48,372 nucleotides of DNA from Mycobacterium sp. 1245805.9 (GTDB lineage: Bacteria > Actinomycetota > Actinomycetes > Mycobacteriales > Mycobacteriaceae): NCBI RefSeq assembly GCF_001672915.1, contig NZ_LZKR01000001.1, positions 1-48,372 on the forward strand, read 5' to 3'. Below, one piece after another: positions 33,877 through 42,534 of the stretch. The translations under genes and the position numbers were made by a program. The notes under the pieces are model-generated. The model saw nothing but the letters and a program-made list of their open reading frames with translations. It did not search any database and was not told the origin of the DNA. Position 1 is the first letter of the stretch; every line of letters begins with the position of its first letter.

Positions 33877-34521
33877 ATGAGTACGAACTCCCCCCGTCAG
33901 CGGGTCCTCACCAAGCTCGCGCTAATCGCCGCGGCGACCGTTCTGGCAGCGTGCACGCACACAACAGCGCCCGCAACGGTGATGCCCAAGACCAGTCCGG
34001 CGACCACGTCGCCCGTGCCCGGCAAGGGCGCGGTTATCTTCGAATACTTGCAGCGCGCGCCCGTGCCGGCGCTGTGCGAGCATGATCCGGGCCAACTGAG
34101 AGGCGGTCAATTGCCGCCACAAGGGGGGCATCCCGGAGACGTCGGGATCTCGTTGAACTACACCACCGGCGCGTACAAGGTCGCGTTCGGTGACCTCACC
34201 GGGGGCGGAGGCGACGCCGCCATGGTCATCCACTGCAATGCCGGTGGGGTCGGGTGGCCGGAGACCGTGCAGCTCTATACCGCGGGCCCGCAGCTCTCAA
34301 AAACCGGGCCCAGGCGGCTGGGTGGAATCGACCTCGGCGACCTCACCCACGGCGGCAGGGAAGCCGTGACCGATCTGTCCATCTCCGACCGTGTCGTGCA
34401 TGTGACGTGGATGACCACCGGTCCGAATGAGGCAATGTGTTGCGGGACCGTGATGATGAAGGCCGACCTGCGTTGGGATGGTTCCACGGTAGTCGCCGAG
34501 AACGTGCGCCGGGCCAACTGA
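33877..34521 (+). CDS. Secreted lipoprotein, unknown function
   Basis: A 214-residue lipoprotein. After MSTNSPRQRVLTK a hydrophobic segment ends in the lipobox LAAC (Cys26), then a Thr/Pro-rich linker. The exported domain has CEHDPGQLRGGQLPP and later MCCGTVMMKADLRW, with paired cysteines that could form a disulfide. It is shorter than many LppX-like proteins and I do not recognise the family. Base composition is less extreme than that of its neighbours. It starts 49 bp after the hydrogenase island and is probably a separate unit. A TTG two codons earlier (33871) is an alternative start. Confidence 0.8.
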   Translation: MSTNSPRQRVLTKLALIAAATVLAACTHTTAPATVMPKTSPATTSPVPGKGAVIFEYLQRAPVPALCEHDPGQLRGGQLPPQGGHPGDVGISLNYTTGAYKVAFGDLTGGGGDAAMVIHCNAGGVGWPETVQLYTAGPQLSKTGPRRLGGIDLGDLTHGGREAVTDLSISDRVVHVTWMTTGPNEAMCCGTVMMKADLRWDGSTVVAENVRRAN

Positions 34522-34550
34522 GGACGTCTGGCTCGTGCCAGACTGACCCG

Positions 34551-35672
34551 ATGCCCGGTTCGATCTGCGACGTGCTGCCGGGAGCGGCCGCCCTGCTCGG
34601 CGCCCCCGACGGGGCCGACCGCTTGGGCCTCGCGGAATCCGTCGGCGACGTCGACCGCGTCGCGGTCGTGCTGGTCGACGGGATGGGCTGGCACCTGCTA
34701 CCGAAACTGAGCACCGACGCGCCGCTGCTGGCCGCCGTGTTGGCCGGCGGCATCGCACGACTGACCGAACTCAGCTGCACGTTTCCCTCGACGACGCCGA
34801 GCAGCCTGGTGTCCCTGGGCACCGGCGCGCGGCCCGGCGAGCACGGCATCCTCGGCTTCACGCTCAACGTGCCCGGGACCGAGCGCGTGATCACCCACAT
34901 CGTGTGGCACGACGACCCGCCCCCCGCCGAATGGCAACCGCTGCCGAGTTGGTTCGGCCGGCTCGAGCAAGCCGGCATCGCCGCGCGCGCGGTGCTGCCC
35001 GCGCCGTTCATCGGCAGCGGCCTGACCGACGCGGCGTATCGCGGCGCGCGCTTCCGCCCGACAAAGCCGACCGATGACTACGCCCAGGTGCTGGCCGGCG
35101 AGGTGCGGGCGGGGCCCGGCCTGATCTTCGGCTACATCGCCGACCTGGACACCGCGGCCCACCTGTCCGGCATCGGCTCCGATCAGTGGCACGAGGCGGC
35201 GGTGCGCGTCGACGCGCTGCTGACCCGGCTGGTCGACACCCTGCCGCCGAACACGGCGCTGCTGGTGACCGCCGACCACGGCGGCCTCAACGTCCCCCCG
35301 GACGCCCGCGTCGACCTCGACACCGATTCGCGGCTGGGCGACGGGGTCCGCGTGGTCGCCGGCGAGCCGCGCGTGCGCTACCTGCACACCGAGCCGGGCG
35401 CCGCCCCCGACGTGCGGGCGGCCTGGGCCGAGACGCTCGACGGCCGGGCGGACGTCTACGACCGCGAGCAGGCGGTGGCCACCGGCATGTTCGGGCCGGT
35501 CGATCCGGCGCACCTGGCGCGGATCGGCGACGTCGTCGTCGTTTGCACCGGGAACGCCGCGGTGCTGGCGACCGCCCACGAACCCCCGGAAATCGCCCGC
35601 CTCATCGGCTTTCACGGCGCGGCCACCCCCGCCGAAATGGCGATCCCGCTGATCGTTTTCGACAGCCGCTGA
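34551..35672 (+). CDS. Alkaline-phosphatase-superfamily phosphodiesterase/nucleotide pyrophosphatase
   Basis: A 373-residue enzyme of the type I phosphodiesterase/NPP group. Metal-ligand and nucleophile motifs are VVLVDGMGWH (about 38-47, Asp ligand), TFPSTTPSSL (nucleophile Thr/Ser near 80), YIADLDTAAHLSG and VTADHGG. There is no signal peptide, so it is likely cytoplasmic, and the substrate is unknown. ATG 34551 lies 29 bases after the lipoprotein stop; the longer frame begins inside that gene and is rejected. The next gene, on the opposite strand, ends directly beside it. Confidence 0.85.
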   Translation: MPGSICDVLPGAAALLGAPDGADRLGLAESVGDVDRVAVVLVDGMGWHLLPKLSTDAPLLAAVLAGGIARLTELSCTFPSTTPSSLVSLGTGARPGEHGILGFTLNVPGTERVITHIVWHDDPPPAEWQPLPSWFGRLEQAGIAARAVLPAPFIGSGLTDAAYRGARFRPTKPTDDYAQVLAGEVRAGPGLIFGYIADLDTAAHLSGIGSDQWHEAAVRVDALLTRLVDTLPPNTALLVTADHGGLNVPPDARVDLDTDSRLGDGVRVVAGEPRVRYLHTEPGAAPDVRAAWAETLDGRADVYDREQAVATGMFGPVDPAHLARIGDVVVVCTGNAAVLATAHEPPEIARLIGFHGAATPAEMAIPLIVFDSR

Positions 35673-36026
35673 TCACCACCAGGCCATGTGAAACTGCGTA
35701 AGGCTCCTCAGCCGAAGGAGGGCGCACCGCAGACCCGTCCGGACCATCTCACGCAGGCGCGGCGCGCGGCTACGCCGGCGGGCGGAGTCGCTGTCCGCAC
35801 CCGCGGTGGCGCGCGCTCGGGAAGTATCCGGGGACAGCCACCGGGGCGCCCCCGCCAATTCGGAGGGCATGGGTTCGTGCAACATCCGGGGGCGGCGCAA
35901 GCCGGATGACGCCAGGCAATAGACGCCTTTGGGATCGCTTTTCAGGGAGCCATCCCGGGGGATCCACACCCCCGAGGGGTGCTGGACAATTTCCCTGCCG
36001 CAGTGGCGGCAGGTGGCCGCGTACAA
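35673..36026 (-). CDS. Small zinc-ribbon-like protein
   Basis: A 117-codon frame whose first half looks like real protein: CRHCGREIVQHPSGVWIPRD, then YCLASSG and MLHEPMPSEL. This is a CxxC ... C ... HEP pattern of the kind seen in short actinobacterial zinc-ribbon proteins. The start is a TTG at 36026 with GGGGGA seven bases upstream. The second half is basic and low in complexity, so the gene may really end earlier or be decaying. It fills most of the 578-bp gap between the phosphodiesterase and PPE genes; 36027-36250 holds only a possible promoter region. Confidence 0.5.
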   Translation of the reverse strand: MYAATCRHCGREIVQHPSGVWIPRDGSLKSDPKGVYCLASSGLRRPRMLHEPMPSELAGAPRWLSPDTSRARATAGADSDSARRRSRAPRLREMVRTGLRCALLRLRSLTQFHMAWW

Positions 36027-36250
36027 CTTCCGTCCCCCGTGATATGTGCCAACAGGTCAGCGCCGCCCCCGACTGCACCGCTGGTTATGTCAACCTTACG
36101 TTGCAACCCCCCCTAAATGAAAGCGCCCGTTTTCAAAGCCGGCGCCCAGCGTTTCCACAGCTCACTCACCGTTGTGAGGCCGAACCGCCTGTAACCCCCG
36201 CACGTATCTCAAGGAAGATTCCATGCTTTTGGGTGGGTGCAGAGGTGGTA

Positions 36251-37183
36251 ATGGATTTCGCGACGCTTCCGCCGGAGATCAACTCCGGGCTGATGCATTC
36301 CGGCCCCGGCGCGGGATCGATGGCGGTGGCCGCCACGGCCTGGGACCGACTCGCCGCGGGGCTGTACGCGGCGGCGGCGCAGATACCGATGATGGAAGGC
36401 GCGGCGCCTTACACGAAGTGGCTCAACGAGGCCGCGACGCGCGCCGAGCAGGCTGGCGCCCACGCCGCCGCGGCGGCGAGCGCCCACCACTCGGCGCTGG
36501 CGGCGACGGTCCCCCCGTCGGCGATCACCGCCAACCGCGCGCAGCTGCGGACGCTGGCCCGCCGGAACTGCCTGGCGCAAAGCGGCCCGGCCATCGCGGA
36601 TGTCGACGCCGAGTACGAGCGCATGTGGGCCGGCGACGCCTACGCCATGAACGCCTACGCCGTCGCCGCGGCCGACGCGGCGACGCTCGCCCCGTTCGCC
36701 CCGCCGCCGGGATATCCGGGCACGACGGCGGGTCCCTGGGCACTGCGCTCGGCGCCGGACGTCGTTTCCGCCGGCGGCCGGGTGATGTCCACCATTCCCG
36801 AAGCGCTGCGGGCCTATTCGGTATCGCCGCTGACGCCCCTCGAGGCGTCGCTGTCGCCGGTGACCCCGGCGCTGTCGCGGCTTAGCTCCCTGTGCGCACC
36901 GTCGGGCGCCGCGATCAGGCACCTGAACGCCCTCAACAAGGGGGCCGCGCTGCTCTCGCTCTTCAAGAAGCCGGGCCGCGCCCGCGCGGCCGCCAGTTTT
37001 GGAAGCGGGGCATCGATCGGAACGCTGTCGGTGCCACGCGCCTGGACCGCCGCGCGCGCGGTCGGCATCCCCGGGTTGCCCGGGAGTTCAACCGGACGAA
37101 CCAAACGCATAGCGAATGCAAATCTTGTCGCGCCGAAACTCGTGAGATCGATTCGCACGCACGACATTCCGGACCGTAGGTAA
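36251..37183 (+). CDS. Short PPE-SVP-type protein lacking the WxG segment
   Basis: A 310-residue PPE protein. It begins MDFATLPPEINSG, the canonical PPE start with Pro-Pro-Glu at 7-9. In place of the usual stretch of about 20-25 residues with the WxGPS turn, the sequence runs directly from AAGLYAAAAQ to IPMMEGAAPYTKWL, so that part of the helical hairpin is deleted. ATVPPSAITANRAQL and AQSGPAIADVDAEYERMWA are otherwise typical. The C-terminal part has GTLSVPRAW, the GxxSVPxxW signature of the PPE-SVP subfamily. There is no PE partner next to it. It could still be functional or could be a decaying copy. Confidence 0.88.
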   Translation: MDFATLPPEINSGLMHSGPGAGSMAVAATAWDRLAAGLYAAAAQIPMMEGAAPYTKWLNEAATRAEQAGAHAAAAASAHHSALAATVPPSAITANRAQLRTLARRNCLAQSGPAIADVDAEYERMWAGDAYAMNAYAVAAADAATLAPFAPPPGYPGTTAGPWALRSAPDVVSAGGRVMSTIPEALRAYSVSPLTPLEASLSPVTPALSRLSSLCAPSGAAIRHLNALNKGAALLSLFKKPGRARAAASFGSGASIGTLSVPRAWTAARAVGIPGLPGSSTGRTKRIANANLVAPKLVRSIRTHDIPDRR

Positions 37184-37398
37184 GTCCATACCGAGCGGGT
37201 CCTGCCGCGCCGCACGACTTCATTGTGCGCCGACACATCGCGTGATCGGCAGCCAGATATGGATTTTGCATGTGTGTCGTGAGTTCACTTGATTCACCAG
37301 TGGCCACTACATACTGTCGGGCCTAGCTTCCGGTTCGACAGGGCTCGCGCCGCGTGGATCCGAGCACGGAAACCACGAATTCTGTAGGAGGGGACGTA

Positions 37399-37665
37399 AT
37401 GTCGATTGCGAACCGCCGAGTCATCACTAAAGCACTCGTCAGCGCCGCCATCGTCGTCGGCTCCTGTGTTGTTGGTGCAGCACCGGCGGGCGCCGAGCCG
37501 GATGCGGTTGGCGCCGAGCCGGACACGTACAGCGGCTTCAGGTGCAGTTGCCCACAGGCAGCTCCGCCCGGGAGCCCAGCTGCGAGCGAAGGGATAAGCC
37601 GGGGACTTCGGGAGGGTCACTCGGCCTGGCTGCCGGGATTACCTGCACCAACCCAGTCGAGGTAA
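37399..37665 (+). CDS. Small secreted protein
   Basis: An 88-residue protein with a Sec signal peptide: MSIANRRVITK, a hydrophobic run and cleavage expected after APAGA. The mature part starts EPDAVGAEPD, a short tandem repeat, then RCSCPQAAPPGSPA with a CxC that could form a disulfide. Similar small mycobacterial exported proteins with a CSC...APPGSPA pattern are in my memory but without known role. The ribosome-binding site GTAGGAGGGG is very strong. It stands alone: 215 bp after the PPE gene (nothing recognised in that gap) and convergent with the SDR gene. Confidence 0.75.
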   Translation: MSIANRRVITKALVSAAIVVGSCVVGAAPAGAEPDAVGAEPDTYSGFRCSCPQAAPPGSPAASEGISRGLREGHSAWLPGLPAPTQSR

Positions 37666-37707
37666 ACGAAACCTGATGTGCGCCGGGCGAAATCGCCTTC
37701 CCGGCAC

Positions 37708-38481
37708 CTAGAGCGGGGTGACGTAGGCGGAGCTGATGCCGCCGTCGACCAGGAACGTCGACGCGGTGATGAACGACGCGTCGTCGCTGGCCAAAAACGC
37801 TACCGCGGCGGCGATTTCGTCCGGCTCGGCGAATCGGCCCAGCGGCACGTGCACCAGCCGGCGCGCCGCCCGCTCGGGGTCCTTGGCGAAAAGCTCTTGC
37901 AGCAGCGGGGTGTTGACCGGCCCGGGGCACAGCGCGTTGACGCGGATGCCCTGCCGCGCGTACTGCACGCCCAACTCCCGGGACATGGCCAGCACCCCGC
38001 CCTTGGACGCGGTGTAGGAGATCTGCGACGTGGCCGACCCCAGCACCGCGACGAACGACGCCGTGTTGATGATCGACCCCTTGCCCGCGGGCACCATGTG
38101 CCGCAGCGCGGCCCGGCAGCACAGGTACACCGATTTGAGGTTGACGTCCTGGACCCGTTGCCACGCCGGGAGTTCGGTGTTCTCGATCAGGTCGTCGTCG
38201 GGTGGTGAGATGCCGGCGTTGTTGAACGCGATGTCGACCCAGCCGTAGGCCTCGGCCGCGGCGTCGAACAGCGCGTTGACCGCGCCCTCGTCCGAAACAT
38301 CCGTCGGCACAAACAAACCCGACAGCTCCTCGGCGGCCGCCGCGCCGGCGTCGCGGTCGACGTCACCCACCGCGATGCTCGCGCCTTCCGCGTGCATCCG
38401 GCGCGCCGCGGCCAACCCGATGCCGCCGGCACCCCCGGTGATCACGGCCACCCGGCCCGCCAGCCGCTGCGACAGGTCCAT
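37708..38481 (-). CDS. Short-chain dehydrogenase/reductase
   Basis: A 257-residue classical SDR. The cofactor motif is TGGAGGIG (15-22). The acidic DVD after the second strand suggests NAD+ preference. The catalytic YTASKGG (Tyr, Lys) lies near residue 150, and the C-terminus SSAYVTPL is short. The substrate is unknown. It matches Rv2857c in place. Its ATG shares two bases with the aldehyde-dehydrogenase stop (TAATG), so the two are translationally coupled, and it is the last gene of the amine block. Confidence 0.93.
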   Translation of the reverse strand: MDLSQRLAGRVAVITGGAGGIGLAAARRMHAEGASIAVGDVDRDAGAAAAEELSGLFVPTDVSDEGAVNALFDAAAEAYGWVDIAFNNAGISPPDDDLIENTELPAWQRVQDVNLKSVYLCCRAALRHMVPAGKGSIINTASFVAVLGSATSQISYTASKGGVLAMSRELGVQYARQGIRVNALCPGPVNTPLLQELFAKDPERAARRLVHVPLGRFAEPDEIAAAVAFLASDDASFITASTFLVDGGISSAYVTPL

Positions 38482-39848
38482 TACGAGCCCTCCTTGACGG
38501 CGATGAACACGTTCTTGGTCTCGGTGAAATGCAGTGGCGCGTCGGGGCCCAGCTCGCGGCCCAGCCCGGACTGCTTGAACCCGCCGAACGGCGTGTTGTA
38601 GCGGACCGAGGAGTGCGAGTTCACCGACAGGTTGCCGGACTCGACCGCCCGCGACACCCGCAGGGCGCGGGACAGGTCGTCGGTCCAGATGGATCCCGAC
38701 AGCCCGTAGGCGGTGTCGTTGGCGAGCGCGACCGCGTCGTGCTCGTCGTCGAAGGCCAACACGGTGACGACGGGGCCGAAGATCTCCTCGGTGACGGCGC
38801 GGTCGGTGCGCTGCGGGGTGAGAACCGTTGGCGGAAACCAGAATCCGCGACCGGAAGGCGCGGTGCCGCGGAACGCGACGGGCGCGTCGTCGGGCACGTA
38901 GGAGGCGACCTTGTCGCGGTGCGCGCCCGACACCAGCGGACCCATCTGGGTGTCGCGCGAGGCGGGATCCCCGACGGCGACGGCCTTCACCGCGGGCTCG
39001 AGCAACTCCATGAACCGGTCATAGACGCTGCGCTGCACCAGGATCCGGCTGCGGGCGCAGCAGTCCTGCCCGGCGTTGTCGAACACGCCGGCGGGCGCGG
39101 TCGCCGCCGCGCGCTCCAGGTCGCAGTCGGCGAAGACGATGTTGGCGCTCTTGCCGCCGAGTTCCAGCGTCACCCGCTTGACCTGCGCCGCCGCGCCGGC
39201 CATGACGCGCTTGCCCACCTCGGTGGAGCCGGTGAACACCACCTTGCGCACTCCCGCGTGGGTGACGAACCGCTCCCCCACCACGGTGCCCTTGCCGGGC
39301 AGCACCTGCAGCAGGTCCGGGTCGAGGCCGGCCTGCACCGCCAGCTCGCCCAGCCGCATCGTGGTCAGCGGCGTCCACTCGGCGGGCTTGACCAACACGG
39401 CGTTGCCGGCGGCCAGCGCGGGGGCGATGCTCCACGACGCGATCGGCATCGGAAAGTTCCACGGCGTGATCACACCGACGACGCCCAGCGGTTCGTTGAA
39501 GGTGAGGTCGAGCCCGTCGGCGACGGGAATCTGCTTGCCGGACAGGCGTTCCGGGCTGCCCGAGTAGAAGGTCAGCACGTCGCGGACGTGGCCGGCCTCC
39601 CATTCGGCCGACGCGATCGGGTGTCCCGAGTTGGCCATCTCGAGGGCGGCCAGCTCGTCGACGTGGGCGTCGACGACGGCCGCGAACGCGCGCAGGGCCG
39701 CCGCGCGATCCGCCGGCGCCAACCGCGCCCAGCGCCGCTGGGCAGCCCGGGCGCGCTGCACGGCGTCGTCGACCGCGGGGGCGTCGAACAGCTCGACCGA
39801 GCGCAGCGCTTCCTCGGTGGCGGGGTTGACGAGTTGGGTTTGGGTCAT
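38481..39848 (-). CDS. aldC: Aldehyde dehydrogenase AldC
   Basis: A 455-residue NAD(P)-dependent aldehyde dehydrogenase. PWNFPMPIASW is the cofactor-binding loop, KVVFTGSTEVGKRV follows, LELGGKSAN contains the general-base Glu and NAGQDCCARSR contains the nucleophilic Cys. The C-terminal FGGFKQSGLGRELG is normal. ATG 39848 is chosen because it overlaps the PuuD-like stop (ATGA) and starts at TQTQLVNPATEE. It matches Rv2858c. In context it probably oxidises a gamma-glutamyl aminoaldehyde or another amine-derived aldehyde. Confidence 0.94.
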   Translation of the reverse strand: MTQTQLVNPATEEALRSVELFDAPAVDDAVQRARAAQRRWARLAPADRAAALRAFAAVVDAHVDELAALEMANSGHPIASAEWEAGHVRDVLTFYSGSPERLSGKQIPVADGLDLTFNEPLGVVGVITPWNFPMPIASWSIAPALAAGNAVLVKPAEWTPLTTMRLGELAVQAGLDPDLLQVLPGKGTVVGERFVTHAGVRKVVFTGSTEVGKRVMAGAAAQVKRVTLELGGKSANIVFADCDLERAAATAPAGVFDNAGQDCCARSRILVQRSVYDRFMELLEPAVKAVAVGDPASRDTQMGPLVSGAHRDKVASYVPDDAPVAFRGTAPSGRGFWFPPTVLTPQRTDRAVTEEIFGPVVTVLAFDDEHDAVALANDTAYGLSGSIWTDDLSRALRVSRAVESGNLSVNSHSSVRYNTPFGGFKQSGLGRELGPDAPLHFTETKNVFIAVKEGS

Positions 39849-40564
39849 CGGGTGACCCGCGCGGCTTCCACCACCGCCTTGAACAGCCGCAGGTCGTCGA
39901 GCGACTTCTCCGGATGCCATTGCACCGCAAGCGCGAAGGCCTCGCCCGGCACCTCGACGGCCTCGACCACGCCGTCGGCGTCCGTCGCGGCGACCACCAG
40001 CCCGTCGCCGACCTTGTCGATGGCCTGATGGTGGTAGCAGGGCGCGTCGGCGCACTCGCCGATCAACGCGGACAGGCGCGTGCCCGCGACGGTGCGGACC
40101 GGCAACCGGTTGAACACCCCGTTGCCGGCGCGGTGGCCGTTGTGGCCGAGGACGTCGGGCAGGTGCTGGTGCAGGGTGCCGCCGAACGCGACGTTGAGCA
40201 GCTGCGCGCCGCGGCAGATGCCCAGCACCGGCATCCCGCGGTCCAGCGCGCCGCGCAGCAGCGCGAACTCCCAGGCGTCGCGGTCGGTGCGGGGCGAGTC
40301 GGTGGCCGGATGCGGGTCCTGGCCGTAGCCCGCCGGGTCGAGGTCGTAGCCGCCGGTGATCACCAGCGCGTCCAGGCTGTCCAGCAGGCGGCCGACGGCC
40401 TCGGGGTCCGCCGGCTGCGGCGGCAGCAGCACGGCGTTGCCGCCGGCCATGACGACGCCCTCGAAGTAGTCGGCGGGCAGGTACCCGGCTGGAATGTCCC
40501 AGATCCCGGTGCGCACCTGCTCCAGATAAGCCGTGAGGCCTACTACCGGCCTAGAGGCGTTCAA
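39845..40564 (-). CDS. Class I glutamine-amidotransferase-like hydrolase (PuuD type)
   Basis: A 239-residue peptidase C26 protein resembling PuuD, which hydrolyses gamma-glutamyl-GABA to glutamate and GABA. Visible motifs are ITGGYDLDP, the nucleophile elbow GICRGAQLLN (Cys near 118), and AVQWHPEKS with His and Glu. The start is a TTG inside the end of glnA4 (14-base overlap); later starts would remove the conserved PVVGLTAYLEQ. M. tuberculosis Rv2859c is longer at the N-terminus, from memory because a repeat like the 55-bp unit of this window is translated there. Confidence 0.88.
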   Translation of the reverse strand: MNASRPVVGLTAYLEQVRTGIWDIPAGYLPADYFEGVVMAGGNAVLLPPQPADPEAVGRLLDSLDALVITGGYDLDPAGYGQDPHPATDSPRTDRDAWEFALLRGALDRGMPVLGICRGAQLLNVAFGGTLHQHLPDVLGHNGHRAGNGVFNRLPVRTVAGTRLSALIGECADAPCYHHQAIDKVGDGLVVAATDADGVVEAVEVPGEAFALAVQWHPEKSLDDLRLFKAVVEAARVTR

Positions 40565-41930
40565 ACCCTCGCATCCTCTCCCAGTCGGTGACCGCCGCGT
40601 TGAACGCCGCCAGCTCCACGCGGGCGTTTTTCAGGTAGTGCGCGACGACGTCGTCGCCGAAGGCCTCCCGCGCGAGCGCCGAGCCTTCGAACAGCGCCGC
40701 CGCCTCGGCGAGCGTGGCGGGGAGTCGCTGCACGTCGGCTGCCTCGTAGGCGTTCCCGGTGTAGGGCGCGGGCGGCTCGAGGCCCCGTTCGATACCGTAC
40801 AGCCCCCCGGCGATCAGCGCCGCCGCAGCGAGGTAGGGGTTGACGTCGCCGCCGGGAACCCGGCATTCGACCCGCAGGTTGCGCCCGTGGCCGACCACCC
40901 GCAGCGCGCAGGTGCGGTTGTCCAGGCCCCACGCGATCGCGGTGGGCGCAAAGCTGCCGTCGGCGAATCGCTTGTAGGAGTTGATGTTTGGCGCGTACAA
41001 AAGCGTCAGTTCGCGCAGGGTGGCCAACAGTCCCGCGAGGAAACCGCAAAACGTCGCCGACATGCCGTGCGGGCGGGCGCCGTCGTGGAACACGGAGCTT
41101 TTCTCGGCGCCGCCCACCCTGCGCAGCGACAGGTGGATGTGGCAGCTGTTGCCTTCCCGCTCATCGTATTTCGCCATGAACGTCAGGCTCTTGCCGTGCT
41201 GGTCGGCGATCTCCTTGGCGCCGTTCTTGTAGATGGTGTGGTTGTCGCAGGTGACCATCGCCTCGTCGTACCGGAACCCGATTTCCTGCTGGCCCCGGTT
41301 GCATTCGCCCTTGACGGCCTCGAACCGCAGGCCCGCGCCCTCCATGCCCAGCCGGATGTCGCGCAGCAGCGGCTCCATCCGCGTCGACGCCAGCATCGCG
41401 TAGTCGATGTTGTAGTCGCTGGCCGGCGTCAGCCCGCGGTAGCCGCTCGCCCAGGCCTGGCGGTACGGCTCGTCGAACACGATGAACTCCAGCTCGGTGG
41501 CGATGTCGGCGGCCAGCCCGCGCTCACCCAGCCGGGCGAGCTGGCGGCGCAGGACCGCCCGCGGCGCGACGGCGACCTCGCCGCCGTCGGCCCAGCCGAG
41601 GTCGGCGATCACCAGCGCTGTGGCGGGCAGCCACGGAACGAGCCGTAGGGTGGCCAGATCCGGCGTCATCACCATGTCGCCGTAGCCGGTTTCCCAGCTC
41701 GACATCGCGTAGCCGGACACGGTGTTCATGTCGACGTCGACGGCGAGCAGGTAGCTGCAACACTCGGCGCCGTGCGCAGCGATTTCCTCGACGAAGAGCC
41801 GGGCCGACACGCGTTTGCCGACCAGCCTGCCCTGCATGTCGGCGAACGCCACGATGACGGTGTCCACCGCACCGCTGCCCACCAGCTCTTCCAGCGCGGC
41901 CAACGTGAGCACGGCAGAGGGCGCTACCAC
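40551..41930 (-). CDS. glnA4: Glutamine synthetase-like enzyme GlnA4 (gamma-glutamylamine synthetase)
   Basis: A 459-residue member of the glutamine synthetase superfamily. Recognisable are ATELEFIVFD (metal Glu), AVKGECNRGQQEIGFRY, GKSLTFMAKYDEREGNSCHIHLSL (two blocks, His and Asn sites) and RVECRVPGGDVNPYLA. The canonical GlnA adenylylation loop and the NRS/P-type residues differ. In Streptomyces, GlnA3 and GlnA4 glutamylate polyamines or ethanolamine rather than ammonia. With PuuD-like and aldehyde-dehydrogenase genes downstream, a similar role is likely. The start is a GTG that overlaps the upstream gene by seven bases. It matches Rv2860c. Confidence 0.92.
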   Translation of the reverse strand: MVAPSAVLTLAALEELVGSGAVDTVIVAFADMQGRLVGKRVSARLFVEEIAAHGAECCSYLLAVDVDMNTVSGYAMSSWETGYGDMVMTPDLATLRLVPWLPATALVIADLGWADGGEVAVAPRAVLRRQLARLGERGLAADIATELEFIVFDEPYRQAWASGYRGLTPASDYNIDYAMLASTRMEPLLRDIRLGMEGAGLRFEAVKGECNRGQQEIGFRYDEAMVTCDNHTIYKNGAKEIADQHGKSLTFMAKYDEREGNSCHIHLSLRRVGGAEKSSVFHDGARPHGMSATFCGFLAGLLATLRELTLLYAPNINSYKRFADGSFAPTAIAWGLDNRTCALRVVGHGRNLRVECRVPGGDVNPYLAAAALIAGGLYGIERGLEPPAPYTGNAYEAADVQRLPATLAEAAALFEGSALAREAFGDDVVAHYLKNARVELAAFNAAVTDWERMRGFERL

Positions 41931-42475
41931 GTGCTGGTGCGCAGGACGATCTCGGCGGCCAGCTGGGCCGTCGACTCCTGCACACTGCGCCGGCCCAGGT
42001 CGACCACGCGGTATTCGGCGTAGACGTACCGCTGGCTCGCGTCCGCCACGGCCTTGGCGGCCGGGGAGCTGACCAACACGGTGGTGCCGATTTCCACCGG
42101 CGGGCAGTGCTCGTCGAGCACCACGCCCTTGGGGTCGGCCACCCGCGGATGACCGCGGTCGATCACGACCAGGCCCACGAACCGGCCCAGCCGGGTGGCC
42201 GCCAGCTCCCAGGCGAGCTCAGCGCCGGCGCGGTCGCCGAAGACCACGGCCCAGCGGATGCCGAGCGAGTCGAGGATGCCGACCACCGATTTCGCGGTCA
42301 GGCGCGGATCGAGGCCGATGACGACCGTGCGGAGCGAGGCGGTATGCAGCCGCTCGCACACCGCGTCGTAGGCGACCGGCGAACGCTGCTGGTCTCCGAG
42401 GATGACGACGACGACGCCCTTCTCCGGCCCGGCTACGGACACCGGAACGGGAAATCCGTCGAGCGTGGTCATCAT
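41924..42475 (-). CDS. Alpha/beta-hydrolase-fold protein, short
   Basis: A 183-residue protein with the strand order of a small alpha/beta hydrolase. VVVVILGDQQRSPVAYDAVC is in the oxyanion region. VVFGDRAGAELAWELA stands at the nucleophile elbow, where the usual GxSxG is GDRAG, so the serine is missing. LVVIDRGHP and TTVLVSSPAA follow. It is probably not a serine hydrolase and may be a non-catalytic or repurposed fold. Start ATG 42475 is chosen; a GTG at 42484 is an alternative. It overlaps glnA4 by seven bases and so belongs to the amine operon. I recall no H37Rv gene in this position. Confidence 0.75.
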   Translation of the reverse strand: MMTTLDGFPVPVSVAGPEKGVVVVILGDQQRSPVAYDAVCERLHTASLRTVVIGLDPRLTAKSVVGILDSLGIRWAVVFGDRAGAELAWELAATRLGRFVGLVVIDRGHPRVADPKGVVLDEHCPPVEIGTTVLVSSPAAKAVADASQRYVYAEYRVVDLGRRSVQESTAQLAAEIVLRTSTW

Positions 42476-42534
42476 CGAGTGCACTCACGCACGTTACCTG
42501 TCAAAGGCCAGCGTGCGCGAGGTTTCCTCCTCAC

